Below, piece after piece: positions 7,118 to 15,204 of a stretch of 64,000 nt of DNA (position 1 is the stretch's first letter; every line of letters starts with the position of its first letter). The notes under the pieces were generated by a model. The model did no database searches. It had not been told where the DNA came from and saw nothing but the letters and a program-made list of their open reading frames with translations. A program made the position numbers and the translations under genes. Location: NCBI RefSeq assembly GCF_024498135.1, contig NZ_JANHOH010000001.1, positions 2,418,001 through 2,482,000 of the forward strand, in the 5' to 3' direction. Origin of the DNA: Mucilaginibacter aquariorum (lineage in GTDB: Bacteria; Bacteroidota; Bacteroidia; Sphingobacteriales; Sphingobacteriaceae).

Positions 7118-7378
7118 TTAAGTATGCATTTTAAATACAAACACCAATAATGTACAGGCAAATGTAGCTATCATTATTCCGTTTGATGTTTTATCAAGAT
7201 ATGCTTTCGCCGAAAACCTTAACAATATCAGGTTTAACCCAATAGCTATCAGGTACGGCGCTGCCGGCTTATCCAAAAAGGAGCTGTTTTTTAACAACAA
7301 GGAGAATACCAACCAGGCAATAGCAGGAATTACGCAGCCGTATAGTATCCCCAAATAAAGGTTATTCTTCTTAAACAT
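7118..7378 (-). CDS. small membrane protein between surE and lpxB
   Basis: 86 aa with about three hydrophobic segments (roughly residues 7-28, 41-55 and 68-82) and Lys-rich ends. Its start overlaps the surE stop by 8 nt and its stop is 1 nt from lpxB, so it is firmly embedded in that operon. I recognise no named family, but the tight packing argues that it is real and perhaps linked to envelope or lipid A assembly. That role is inference from position only. Confidence 0.8.
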   Translation of the reverse strand: MFKKNNLYLGILYGCVIPAIAWLVFSLLLKNSSFLDKPAAPYLIAIGLNLILLRFSAKAYLDKTSNGIMIATFACTLLVFVFKMHT

Positions 7379-8147
7379 TAAACGTCCAGGTATTTAAAAC
7401 GGGTATAGCGTGGTGGGCGGTCATATCAAACTGAACCGGCACAACCGATGCATAATTATGCTCAAGCGCCCAAACATCAGTGTCCTCGCCATTATCATTA
7501 TTTTGAAAAACGCCAGTTAACCAATAGTACGGCCGTTTATATGGGTCAAAACGCATATCAAATTCTTCGGCCCATTTGGCATTGGCCTGGCGGCATATTT
7601 TTAGGCCTTTTATTTTATCCCCTGCCGGGAAGTTAACATTTAATACAGTACCACCCGGCAAGCCGTTTGCCAAAACCTGCAAGGCAAGCTCTTTCACATA
7701 CTTTTGACAAGGATCAAAATCGGCCTGCAGTGTATAATCATCTAACGAAAACCCTATTGATGGGATATTTTCTATAGCTCCCTCAACAGCAGCCGACATA
7801 GTACCGGAGTACAGCACATTAATAGAATTATTCAATCCATGATTAATGCCCGATACACACAGATCTGGTTTTACCCCTTTAAGAACACTGTTAACAGCCA
7901 GCTTTACACAATCTACCGGAGTACCACTGCAGCTATACATCTCAATACCCTCGTAAACATCAACCTTATCTAAACGCAGGGGTTTACCAATGGTAATAGC
8001 ATGCCCCATTCCAGATTGCGGACTATCCGGCGCTACAACAACCACCCTGCCAATCTCTTTCATGGTATGCATCAGGGCTTTAATACCTGGTGCGGTTATA
8101 CCATCATCATTTACTACCAATATGGTGGGTTGCTTAGCTTTTGTCAT
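7371..8147 (-). CDS. surE: 5'/3'-nucleotidase SurE
   Basis: 258 aa, typical for SurE. The metal site is visible: D14-D15 in VVNDDGITAPGI, the Ser of APDSPQSGMGHA, and the Asn of GINHGLNNS. SurE dephosphorylates nucleoside 5'- and 3'-monophosphates and short polyphosphates with a divalent cation, in the cytoplasm. It precedes the small membrane protein and lpxB with overlapping ends. The ATG at 8147 starts MTKAKQPTILVVNDDG, as in the family. Confidence 0.97.
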   Translation of the reverse strand: MTKAKQPTILVVNDDGITAPGIKALMHTMKEIGRVVVVAPDSPQSGMGHAITIGKPLRLDKVDVYEGIEMYSCSGTPVDCVKLAVNSVLKGVKPDLCVSGINHGLNNSINVLYSGTMSAAVEGAIENIPSIGFSLDDYTLQADFDPCQKYVKELALQVLANGLPGGTVLNVNFPAGDKIKGLKICRQANAKWAEEFDMRFDPYKRPYYWLTGVFQNNDNGEDTDVWALEHNYASVVPVQFDMTAHHAIPVLNTWTFNV

Positions 8148-8193
8148 GGGGCAAAAATAGCTATAATTGAATTAAGCTTCCTTCAGAATTGTA

Positions 8194-9345
8194 TTAAATA
8201 ATCTTATTTACACCCGGAATTTTAACTAATATCAACCCTAACAAAAAGCTACCGGCCACAGCTAAAGGCGCCACTATTAATAATTTCAAGGCCGGCTCTA
8301 AAGCCCAGCCGCTTAGCGCAACGGTTAAGGATATGACCACCAAAGGATGGAAAATATATACCGCAAATGTGCTGCGCGATAGATCATTTAGAAAAACTGA
8401 GGGTTTGTTCCATCTGTGTTTACCTATGCAAAGCAAGGCGGTTATAATAGTAAACCCAACCAATTGTTCCCAGATGGCATACCACGCCGATTGCCAGTGT
8501 ATACCACCGATAAACCAATCACCCGGAAAATTCAAAACGGTTTCTACCACAAAAAAAAGTGGAAAGCCAATTACAACAAGGCAAATAGCCATTGTGCGCA
8601 TGAGTTTACCCGGCTCATATTTAACATCATTCAGCCATTTGCTTCTGGCGGCTATCAAACCTAAAATAAATAAGGCGATATACTGTGGAAAATGCCCCAA
8701 CTGAAAGCCCAGCGGTTTAAGCACCCACCCTACCGGGAAAACGATGCGGACCGTAAAACTTATCAGCCCGATAATCACCGCGAAAAGCAGGATGGTGGTA
8801 ACCGTGGGTAATTTAACCACTTTGGCTAAAGGCGTTACAGCTACTCTGTATAATACATACAACAGCGTAAAAACCAGCAGGGCGGCAACAAACCAAAGTA
8901 CACCAAAATCTACCCAGGGGTGAAAACCGCCCAGGTATTGCAGGTAGGTGATATTCTGTCCTTCGGCCCATTTGTAGGGTATAAAACTTAAAACCGGCGA
9001 CAGTACGAACGAATAGAACAGTAAGGGGATCCCTAACCTGACGAGCCTGTCGGTGATAAATTTCACAGGGCCTTTTTTATCGTATGATGAGGGGACAAAC
9101 AATGCCGACAGGAAAAAGAAAAAACCCATAAAAAAAGCCTGGTTAACAGATACAAACGCTGTCATGGGGACGATGGCTCCTGCTATGGTTGTTTTCTGCG
9201 AATAGTACCAGCCGCCCGGCGCACCGTATGCTATAAAAGTATGATGCAAAATAACCAGCATGGTAAGCACCACCTTTAGGTGATCGATGTAGTTTATTTT
9301 TGCTTTGGGCTGGATAAGTGCAGGTTGCGATTCTGAGTTAGGCAT
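8194..9345 (-). CDS. membrane acyltransferase, Acyl_transf_3 type
   Basis: 383 aa from ATG 9345 (MPNSESQPAL); an upstream in-frame ATG at 9426 gives a Lys/Arg-rich, unlikely leader. Around ten hydrophobic segments, with YIDHLKVVLTMLVILHHTF carrying the conserved His in helix 1 and RLVRLGIPLLFYSF, as in acyltransferase-3 (OafA/OpgC-like) proteins that O-acylate sugars in the envelope using a cytoplasmic donor. The substrate is unknown. It lies 46 bp upstream of surE in the same direction and may be read through into it. It ends KIPGVNKII. Confidence 0.88.
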   Translation of the reverse strand: MPNSESQPALIQPKAKINYIDHLKVVLTMLVILHHTFIAYGAPGGWYYSQKTTIAGAIVPMTAFVSVNQAFFMGFFFFLSALFVPSSYDKKGPVKFITDRLVRLGIPLLFYSFVLSPVLSFIPYKWAEGQNITYLQYLGGFHPWVDFGVLWFVAALLVFTLLYVLYRVAVTPLAKVVKLPTVTTILLFAVIIGLISFTVRIVFPVGWVLKPLGFQLGHFPQYIALFILGLIAARSKWLNDVKYEPGKLMRTMAICLVVIGFPLFFVVETVLNFPGDWFIGGIHWQSAWYAIWEQLVGFTIITALLCIGKHRWNKPSVFLNDLSRSTFAVYIFHPLVVISLTVALSGWALEPALKLLIVAPLAVAGSFLLGLILVKIPGVNKII

Positions 9346-9539
9346 TATGGTTGGGGTATGGTATAAAAATAGTGTAAATTTTATTCTATTCCTCTTTTTG
9401 TCGTGGTAGGGTCTCACATAGCGCATTTTTGGCGCAATCGCCCCCTTAGATTGTCATTATACCACCCCTAAATAGTTGTGTTATGGCTATAGCTTTGTAT
9501 TGTACATGATTGATAAAGGTAATTAAACTTATAAATGCT

Positions 9540-10040
9540 ATGAAAGACGAAATTTTAAACCGTTTTGATAAAACGACAGATGAGCTAATTGGATTACTTA
9601 CCCCGCTTACCCAGGAACAACTAAATAAGGTTCCTTTTGAAAACAGCTGGACAGCGGGTCAGGTAGGCGATCATCTTTGTAAATCGTATGATGCAACTGG
9701 TGTTTTAAATGGGAATGTAAAGGCAACAGATCGCGTACCCGATGAAAAATTGGGAGAGGTAAACAAGCTGTTTTTAGATTTCAGTATAAAAATGCAATCG
9801 CCAAAAGAAATCCTTCCAACAAATGATGATATAAACAAAGGCAACCTGCTCACCTCGTTAAAAACAAGAATTGCATCTTTACGGGAGGTAATTATCAATA
9901 AAGATCTGACAAAGATCTGCCTGGATTATGCCATACCGGGCTTTGGCGAATTTACCCGTATGGAATGGATTGGCTTTATTACCGTTCATACTCAAAGGCA
10001 TATCCATCAGCTAAAAAATATCAGTTCAAATATCAATTGA
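9540..10040 (+). CDS. DinB-like four-helix protein
   Basis: 166 aa from ATG 9540 (MKDEILNRFDKTTDELI). The order of a helix ending LTPLTQEQLN, then SWTAGQVGDHLCKSY with the first metal His, and THTQRHIHQLK-like HTQRHIHQ near the end, is the DinB_2 fold with its three-His metal site. These small proteins are thought to be thiol-dependent transferases or hydrolases; in a bacillithiol producer (bshC is at 16651) a bacillithiol-linked role is possible. A good -7 element TAGCTTTG lies at 9490-9497. It is transcribed divergently from the acyltransferase. Confidence 0.85.
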   Translation: MKDEILNRFDKTTDELIGLLTPLTQEQLNKVPFENSWTAGQVGDHLCKSYDATGVLNGNVKATDRVPDEKLGEVNKLFLDFSIKMQSPKEILPTNDDINKGNLLTSLKTRIASLREVIINKDLTKICLDYAIPGFGEFTRMEWIGFITVHTQRHIHQLKNISSNIN

Positions 10041-10061
10041 ATATTTTGTTAACGCAGGGTT

Positions 10062-10193
10062 GGATTTAATGGTGACGTTATTTCGTCAGTATAGTATTTT
10101 TTAAATTATTCATTATCAGTTATTTATGAGTTCACAATGGTGTTCACGGCCATGAACGTGAACACTTCTCACGCCATTTACTAAAATTGTCAT
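10062..10193 (+). repeat. interspersed repeat, family D, copy 1
   Basis: A 132-bp block from GGATTTAATGGTGACGTTA to ACTAAAATTGTCAT. A second, inverted copy lies at 18332-18465 with the same order of blocks. The core GTGTTCACG..CGTGAACAC is an inverted repeat with 9-bp arms. Non-coding and MITE-like in form, without an obvious target-site duplication. Confidence 0.7.
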
Positions 10194-10231
10194 GGGTAAC
10201 GACAGTGAAGGATGACAAAACGGAATAAAAG

Positions 10232-10260
10232 AAAGGCCTCGTTAACCGAGGCCTTTCTTT
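10232..10260. terminator. bidirectional terminator between dinB-like and csbD genes
   Basis: AAAGGCCTCG (10232-10241) pairs perfectly with CGAGGCCTTT (10247-10256) around TTAAC, with A-rich and T-rich flanks. It separates two convergent genes and can serve both. Confidence 0.9.
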
Positions 10261-10445
10261 TACAAACTGTTTATCCAGTCTACAAGTTCTTCACGGGTTT
10301 TACCCGTTTTTTGTTGCAGGCGGCCAAGTGTTTCGTCGTCCTTGCCTTCTTCGTGGGCCAGATCGTCATCGGTTAAATCGCCGTAAGCTTGTTTTATTTT
10401 CCCTTTCAGCTCGTTCCAACCGCCCTTTAATTCTAATTTGTCCAT
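10260..10445 (-). CDS. CsbD family stress protein
   Basis: 61 aa. It begins [19 protein letters not shown] and continues with [10 protein letters not shown], the conserved CsbD core, and has the family length. CsbD-like proteins are small, hydrophilic, usually induced by general stress and of unknown biochemistry. The gene stands alone with its terminator at 10232-10260; its stop codon (TTA at 10260) touches the hairpin tail. Confidence 0.93.
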   Translation of the reverse strand: MDKLELKGGWNELKGKIKQAYGDLTDDDLAHEEGKDDETLGRLQQKTGKTREELVDWINSL

Positions 10446-10498
10446 GATTTGTTCTCCTATTTAGATGTATAAGATTAACAAGTCAAAGTGTTCTTAGT

Positions 10499-10912
10499 TT
10501 AGATTAAATTAACTTTCGCTTTAACACTTCTTGCAAAAAGCTCAAAGTCTGCATCAGGCAAAAAGTTTATATAGTAATAATAAAGTCCGGCAGGTGATAT
10601 CTCTCCTAATTCGCCGTTACCTATCTCAAATTTTCCCCTATACATTATATCAAGCGTACCAGAATCCGTGTTTGTTGTATCTAATTTGGAGCAATAACGT
10701 TCGATAGTGCAACCGTCAAAAACTACTTCGACGCCTTTAAGCTCACTTTTACAATACTTGTTAGGTTTAAACGAAAGCGTTAATTGCTTTTTAGAACTTG
10801 AAAAATCAATAGCGTCACAATCAAATTCATTATGTAAATCGATGTGTAAGTCCTCGAGTTCAAATTCCGCAAAACTTTTAAATAACTCAGAATTTGTAAG
10901 GTCTATTTCCAT
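10499..10912 (-). CDS. hypothetical protein, unknown
   Basis: 137 aa, acidic, no signal peptide or membrane helix. It opens MEIDLTNSELFKSFAEFEL and has a strand-rich middle (KKQLTLSFKPNKY, GVEVVFDGCTIERY) and a run of Tyr (GLYYYYINF). The predicted picture is a small beta-sandwich-like domain. It lies 14 bp downstream of acs in the same direction and could be read through from it. I recognise no family; no catalytic motif is apparent. Confidence 0.75.
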   Translation of the reverse strand: MEIDLTNSELFKSFAEFELEDLHIDLHNEFDCDAIDFSSSKKQLTLSFKPNKYCKSELKGVEVVFDGCTIERYCSKLDTTNTDSGTLDIMYRGKFEIGNGELGEISPAGLYYYYINFLPDADFELFARSVKAKVNLI

Positions 10913-10926
10913 CTTGTGCCTTAGCT

Positions 10927-12828
10927 CTAAAGTGCCCCTTCCTTAATCTCATCTACTATAGCAGGGTCAAGTAAGGTAGAGGTATCGCCCAAATTAGAGG
11001 TATCGCCTTCGGCTATTTTTCTTAAGATCCTTCGCATAATTTTACCCGAGCGTGTTTTGGGCAGGCCGCTTACAAACTGAACCTTATCAGGGCGGGCAAT
11101 GGCGCCAATAATGCGCGATACCGTCATCATAATATCTTTCTTGGTAAGCTCAGGGTCATCATGCAAGTTGGGGCATACCACAAACGCGTAAACGCCCTGG
11201 CCCTTAATATCGTGCGGGTAACCTACCACGGCACTTTCTACCACGCTGCTGTGCATATTAATGGCATTCTCTACCTCGGCCGTACCTATACGATGGCCTG
11301 ATACATTCAGCACATCATCTACACGGCCGGTAATGCGGTAGTAACCATCCTCATCGCGCAGGCAGCCATCGCCTGTAAAATACAGGTTTGGATAAGTGGC
11401 GAAATAGGTTTGGCGGCACCGTTCATGATCGCCATAAGTGGTACGTAGCATACCCGGCCAAGGGAACTTGATGCAAAGGTTGCCGTTAACGCCATTTCCT
11501 TCTACCTCTTTACCTGTATCGTCAATAAGTACAGGCTGCACGCCCGGCAGTGGCAAGGTTGCGTACCCTGGCTTTAAAGGCGTAATATTAGCAATTGGCG
11601 ATATCATGAAACCACCGGTTTCGGTTTGCCACCAGGTATCAACAATAGGGCAATTCCCTTTACCTATCTTTTCGTCGAACCAGTGCCATGCTTCTTCGTT
11701 AAGTGGCTCACCTACCGAGCCGAGTTTTGTTAATGAGCTAAAATCTTTTCCCTTCACCACATCATCGCCAAAGCTCATCAGCGAGCGGATGGCGGTTGGG
11801 GCGGTATATAATATATTAACCTTAAACTTTTCTACAATATCCCACAAACGGCCTGCATTTGGCCAGGTAGGGATGCCTTCAAACAATACCGTAGTAGCAC
11901 CCTGGCTCAACGGCCCGTAAGCGATGTAGGAGTGGCCGGTTATCCAGCCAATATCTGCCGTACAAAAATAAACCTCGCCCGGTTGGTATTGGAACGCGTT
12001 ACTGAAGGTATAACCGGTATAGACCATGTAACCGCCACAAGTATGTACAACACCTTTTGGCTTGCCTGTAGAACCCGAGGTATACAGTATGAACAGCATA
12101 TCCTCTGCATCCATTTCTTCGGCAGGGCATTCTATATTTCCTTGTGTTTCTACTTTTTGCACTTCATCTTCCCACCATACATCGCGGCCTTTTATCATAG
12201 ATACCGGCGTACGGCTGCGGGTAAGTACAATAACCCTTTTAATAGACGGGCACTGCACCAGCGCGTCGTCAATAATTGATTTCAGCGGCACTTCTTTTGT
12301 ACCACGGAAGCTGCCATCGGCAGTAATCACAATATTACATTCGGCATCCTTTATCCTATCGGCAATTGATTGCGCCGAAAAACCACCAAATACCACCGAG
12401 TGAATTGCGCCTATCCGGGCGCAGGCCAAAACTGCAATAGCCAGTTCCGGCACCATAGGCATATATATACAAATGCGGTCGCCTTTTTTTGCGCCATTGT
12501 TTTTCAATACGTTGGCAAACTGACAAACTTTACTATGCAATTGGCGGTATGTTAAAACACGGTGGTTCTCTGACGGATTATTCGGTTCCCAGATAATTGC
12601 GGGGGTATCACCGTTCTTTTCTAAATGGCGGTCAAGGCAGTTCTCAGTAATATTAAGTTTGGCTCCCTTGAACCATTCTATTTTTGGTTCTTTAAAGTTC
12701 CAGTCTAAAACCTTGTCCCACTTCTTTCTCCATAAAAAATTATTGGCAATGTCTTCCCAAAATTGTTCAGGTTGTTCAACGCTTTTGCGGTACACCTGCT
12801 GGTATTCTTCAAATGATTTAACTTGCAT
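10927..12828 (-). CDS. acs: acetyl-CoA synthetase (AMP-forming)
   Basis: 633 aa, the usual length. The adenylation P-loop TSGSTGKPKG is at residues 250-259 and the acetylation-regulated lysine is K596 in PKTRSGKIMRR. It activates acetate to acetyl-AMP and then acetyl-CoA in the cytoplasm, allowing growth on acetate. ATG 12828 gives MQVKSFEEYQQVYRKSVEQ, matching the family start. No acetyltransferase gene lies beside it, so any regulation by lysine acetylation is not visible here. An unknown 137-aa gene follows at 14 bp. Confidence 0.97.
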   Translation of the reverse strand: MQVKSFEEYQQVYRKSVEQPEQFWEDIANNFLWRKKWDKVLDWNFKEPKIEWFKGAKLNITENCLDRHLEKNGDTPAIIWEPNNPSENHRVLTYRQLHSKVCQFANVLKNNGAKKGDRICIYMPMVPELAIAVLACARIGAIHSVVFGGFSAQSIADRIKDAECNIVITADGSFRGTKEVPLKSIIDDALVQCPSIKRVIVLTRSRTPVSMIKGRDVWWEDEVQKVETQGNIECPAEEMDAEDMLFILYTSGSTGKPKGVVHTCGGYMVYTGYTFSNAFQYQPGEVYFCTADIGWITGHSYIAYGPLSQGATTVLFEGIPTWPNAGRLWDIVEKFKVNILYTAPTAIRSLMSFGDDVVKGKDFSSLTKLGSVGEPLNEEAWHWFDEKIGKGNCPIVDTWWQTETGGFMISPIANITPLKPGYATLPLPGVQPVLIDDTGKEVEGNGVNGNLCIKFPWPGMLRTTYGDHERCRQTYFATYPNLYFTGDGCLRDEDGYYRITGRVDDVLNVSGHRIGTAEVENAINMHSSVVESAVVGYPHDIKGQGVYAFVVCPNLHDDPELTKKDIMMTVSRIIGAIARPDKVQFVSGLPKTRSGKIMRRILRKIAEGDTSNLGDTSTLLDPAIVDEIKEGAL

Positions 12829-12982
12829 GGTAGTATATAAATGGTGGCGTAAATTAGTAATTTATGCGTAATCTGCGTATTAAATTTCATCTTTTTAAAG
12901 TATTTTAAAAAGTATTTAATTACTATGGCGTGTCCGAAAAAATACAACATGGCTTTTGCTTAGATATTTGTAGTTTTACATA

Positions 12983-13192
12983 GTGAAAAAATACTTTTTA
13001 GAAATTTACTTTCCCATCGGTATCGTTATAGGCTCATTTTTAGCGCTATTTTCCGGCATAAGCCTTTTTATGGCTATGCTAATGAGTGTATTGTTTGTGA
13101 TGCTTGCCCATTTATCGATAAATAAAAGAGCTCGGCAAATGGCATTATTTCAATTAAAAAACATCTTTTCGTCTACAAAAAAAGATTTTTGA
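12983..13192 (+). CDS. small two-helix membrane protein
   Basis: 69 aa starting with GTG at 12983 (MKKYFLEIYFPIGIV). Two hydrophobic segments (about residues 8-28 and 30-46) are followed by a basic tail with KRARQMALFQLK, giving a hairpin with a cytoplasmic basic end. It sits between acs (divergent) and rpmB (same direction, 93 bp). No family recognised. The GTG start and short length make it less certain than its neighbours. Confidence 0.55.
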   Translation: MKKYFLEIYFPIGIVIGSFLALFSGISLFMAMLMSVLFVMLAHLSINKRARQMALFQLKNIFSSTKKDF

Positions 13193-13210
13193 AATATTTT
13201 AAAAACACTG

Positions 13211-13241
13211 TTGTCTATCTCAGTTAAAAATCTGATATTTG
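13211..13241 (+). promoter_or_regulatory. putative promoter of the rpmB-rpmG-DUF4295 operon
   Basis: TTG at 13211-13213, a 20-nt spacer, then GATATTTG (13234-13241), a 7/8 match to the Bacteroidota -7 consensus TAnnTTTG with -33 TTG. The start site would be near 13248, giving a leader of about 38 nt before rpmB. Confidence 0.5.
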
Positions 13242-13285
13242 CAAACTCTTTTTAGGAAAAGAACGAGAATTAAAAAATATTTGTC

Positions 13286-13519
13286 ATGTCAAGAATTTGT
13301 GATTTAACAGGAAAAGGCTACATGAATGGCTTTAACGTTTCTAACTCAAACGTTAAAACTAAACGCAAGTTTTATCCAAACTTAAAACTTAAAAGGTTTT
13401 ATATCCCTGAAGAAGATAAATGGATCACTCTAAAAGTATCTACTTCAGCACTTAAAACTATCACCAAAAACGGTATTACAGCTTGTATCAACAAGTTTGT
13501 TAAAAAAGGCTCTATTTAA
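13286..13519 (+). CDS. rpmB: 50S ribosomal protein L28
   Basis: 77 aa. MSRICDLTGKGYMNGFNVSNS and the following KTKRKFYPNLKLKRFYIPEE are typical of Bacteroidota L28, as is the C-terminal LKTITKNG. L28 binds 23S rRNA in the large subunit. It leads the L28-L33-DUF4295 set, which then runs towards ftsY. Spacing to rpmG is 77 bp. Confidence 0.97.
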   Translation: MSRICDLTGKGYMNGFNVSNSNVKTKRKFYPNLKLKRFYIPEEDKWITLKVSTSALKTITKNGITACINKFVKKGSI

Positions 13520-13596
13520 TATTAATAGATTGTTGGGGCTACAGTTAAAGATGTGATATCTTAACAATTGGCAGGCAACTCAAAACATAAAAGAAA

Positions 13597-13779
13597 ATGG
13601 CTAAGAAAGGCAACAGGGTTCAGGTAATTTTAGAATGCACAGAGCATAAAACCAGCGGCATGCCGGGTATGTCTCGTTATATTACCACCAAAAACAAAAA
13701 GAACACTACCGAAAGACTGGAAATGAAAAAATTCAACCCGGTTTTAAGAAAAGTAACTTTACACAAAGAGATTAAATAA
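13597..13779 (+). CDS. rpmG: 50S ribosomal protein L33
   Basis: 60 aa. [18 protein letters not shown], the [17 protein letters not shown] stretch and the ending [16 protein letters not shown] are L33 signatures. Only one Cys is visible (ECTEH), so this is the zinc-independent (C-minus) form. L33 sits near the E site of the large subunit. DUF4295 follows at 76 bp, the standard Bacteroidota order. Confidence 0.97.
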   Translation: MAKKGNRVQVILECTEHKTSGMPGMSRYITTKNKKNTTERLEMKKFNPVLRKVTLHKEIK

Positions 13780-13855
13780 TCTAAGCTTGATTGCTGTAGA
13801 TTATGCATGATTTATATCAGCATAATTGTAAGCACAACTTATAAAACATAACAAC

Positions 13856-14017
13856 ATGGCAAAGAAAGTAGTTGCAACCCTGAAAGTAGCGGGTAAAGGA
13901 AAAGAGTTTTCAAAAGTAATAACAATGAATAAATCACCACGTACAGGTGCTTACTCATTCAAAGAGCAGATCGTTGCTAACGATTTCATTAAAGATGCTA
14001 TTGCAGGTAAACTGTAA
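13856..14017 (+). CDS. DUF4295 protein
   Basis: 53 aa, ATG 13856 to TAA 14017. It begins MAKKVVATLKVAGKGKEFSK and ends IKDAIAGKL, the small basic protein that follows rpmG in most Bacteroidota. Its fixed place behind L28 and L33 suggests a ribosome-associated role, but none has been established to my knowledge. A strong hairpin terminator follows 19 bp later. Confidence 0.93.
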   Translation: MAKKVVATLKVAGKGKEFSKVITMNKSPRTGAYSFKEQIVANDFIKDAIAGKL

Positions 14018-14035
14018 TTACTTTTGATAAAAATA

Positions 14036-14073
14036 TAAAAGCCGTCTTGTTGATAACGAGAGGGCTTTTTTTG
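14036..14073 (+). terminator. terminator of the rpmB-rpmG-DUF4295 operon
   Basis: AAAAGCC pairs with GGCTTTT, and an inner CTTGTT pairs with AACGAG (one G-U) around GAT, followed by a run of seven T. It separates the ribosomal genes from ftsY. Confidence 0.85.
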
Positions 14074-14186
14074 TTACTGGCGGATGTGCTGATATAATGA
14101 TGTGCTAATGACATCTAATATTTAAGCATCCCGGTTAGAATTGTTAATTTGCATATCTGCACATTTAAAATCTGCACATCTAACTT

Positions 14187-15149
14187 ATGGGATTATTTGA
14201 TTTTTTCAAGAAAAAGGAAACCACACAGCAGGAACAGCAGGCGCTTGATACCGGCCTGGAAAAAACAAAAGACAATTTCTTCTCCAAGATAACCAAAGTA
14301 ATTGCCGGTAAAAGCACCGTTGATGATGATGTGCTGGATGACCTGGAAGAAGTGCTGGTAACGTCTGACGTTGGTGTAAGCACCACCCTAAAGATCATCG
14401 AACGTATACAAGCCCGTGCTGCCAAAGATAAATACGTTAACACATCAGAACTTAATAAGCTTTTAAAGGACGAGATACAGCATCTGCTTGCCGAAAACAA
14501 CAGCAACGATTTCCAGAACTTTGAGTACGGCGATCATAAGCCTTACGTTATCATGGTTGTCGGCGTTAACGGAGTGGGTAAAACCACTACCATAGGCAAA
14601 CTGGCCCACAAATTAAAACAAGCCGGCAACAAGGTAGTATTAGGCGCTGCCGATACCTTTCGTGCTGCGGCGGTAGATCAGCTACAGCTTTGGGGCAAAC
14701 GTGTTGATGTAAAGGTGATAGCACAACCCATGGGCAGCGACCCGGCATCTGTAGCTTACGATACCCTGCGATCGGCCGTAGCCAATGGCGACGATGTAGC
14801 AATTATTGACACTGCTGGCCGTTTACATAATAAGGTTGGTTTAATGAACGAGTTAACCAAGATCAAAAATGTGATGCAAAAGGTTGTACCCGGCGCACCG
14901 CACGAGATCTTGCTGGTACTGGATGCATCAACCGGGCAAAACGCTATTGAGCAATGCAAACAATTCACCGAAGCTACCGCGGTTAATGCATTGGCATTAA
15001 CCAAATTAGATGGCACCGCAAAAGGCGGTGTAGTGATAGGAATATCTGACCAGTTTAAAATACCGGTAAAATATATAGGTGTAGGCGAAGGCATGGAACA
15101 CCTGCAACTATTCGACAGGCAAGCGTTTGTGGATAGCCTGTTTAAATAA
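14187..15149 (+). CDS. ftsY: signal recognition particle receptor FtsY
   Basis: 320 aa, a short-N-terminus FtsY. The NG domain shows GVNGVGKTTTIGKL (P-loop, about residues 126-139), DTAGRLHN (G3), TKLDGTAKGG (G4) and the closing GVGEGMEHLQLFD. The short N-terminal MGLFDFFKKKETTQ is an amphipathic membrane anchor. FtsY is the GTPase receptor that docks SRP-ribosome complexes at the membrane. rimO follows 55 bp downstream and bshC after that, in the same direction. Confidence 0.97.
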   Translation: MGLFDFFKKKETTQQEQQALDTGLEKTKDNFFSKITKVIAGKSTVDDDVLDDLEEVLVTSDVGVSTTLKIIERIQARAAKDKYVNTSELNKLLKDEIQHLLAENNSNDFQNFEYGDHKPYVIMVVGVNGVGKTTTIGKLAHKLKQAGNKVVLGAADTFRAAAVDQLQLWGKRVDVKVIAQPMGSDPASVAYDTLRSAVANGDDVAIIDTAGRLHNKVGLMNELTKIKNVMQKVVPGAPHEILLVLDASTGQNAIEQCKQFTEATAVNALALTKLDGTAKGGVVIGISDQFKIPVKYIGVGEGMEHLQLFDRQAFVDSLFK

Positions 15150-15204
15150 GAAATTAATAAAGCGTCGTTGCAAGGGATAAGAGAATGACGCGAGTGAAAA
15201 AGCA

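Noticed and set aside
10499..10912. A functional name for the 137-aa gene behind acs
   Set aside because: No motif or family recognised; calling it an acetate-related protein would rest on position alone.
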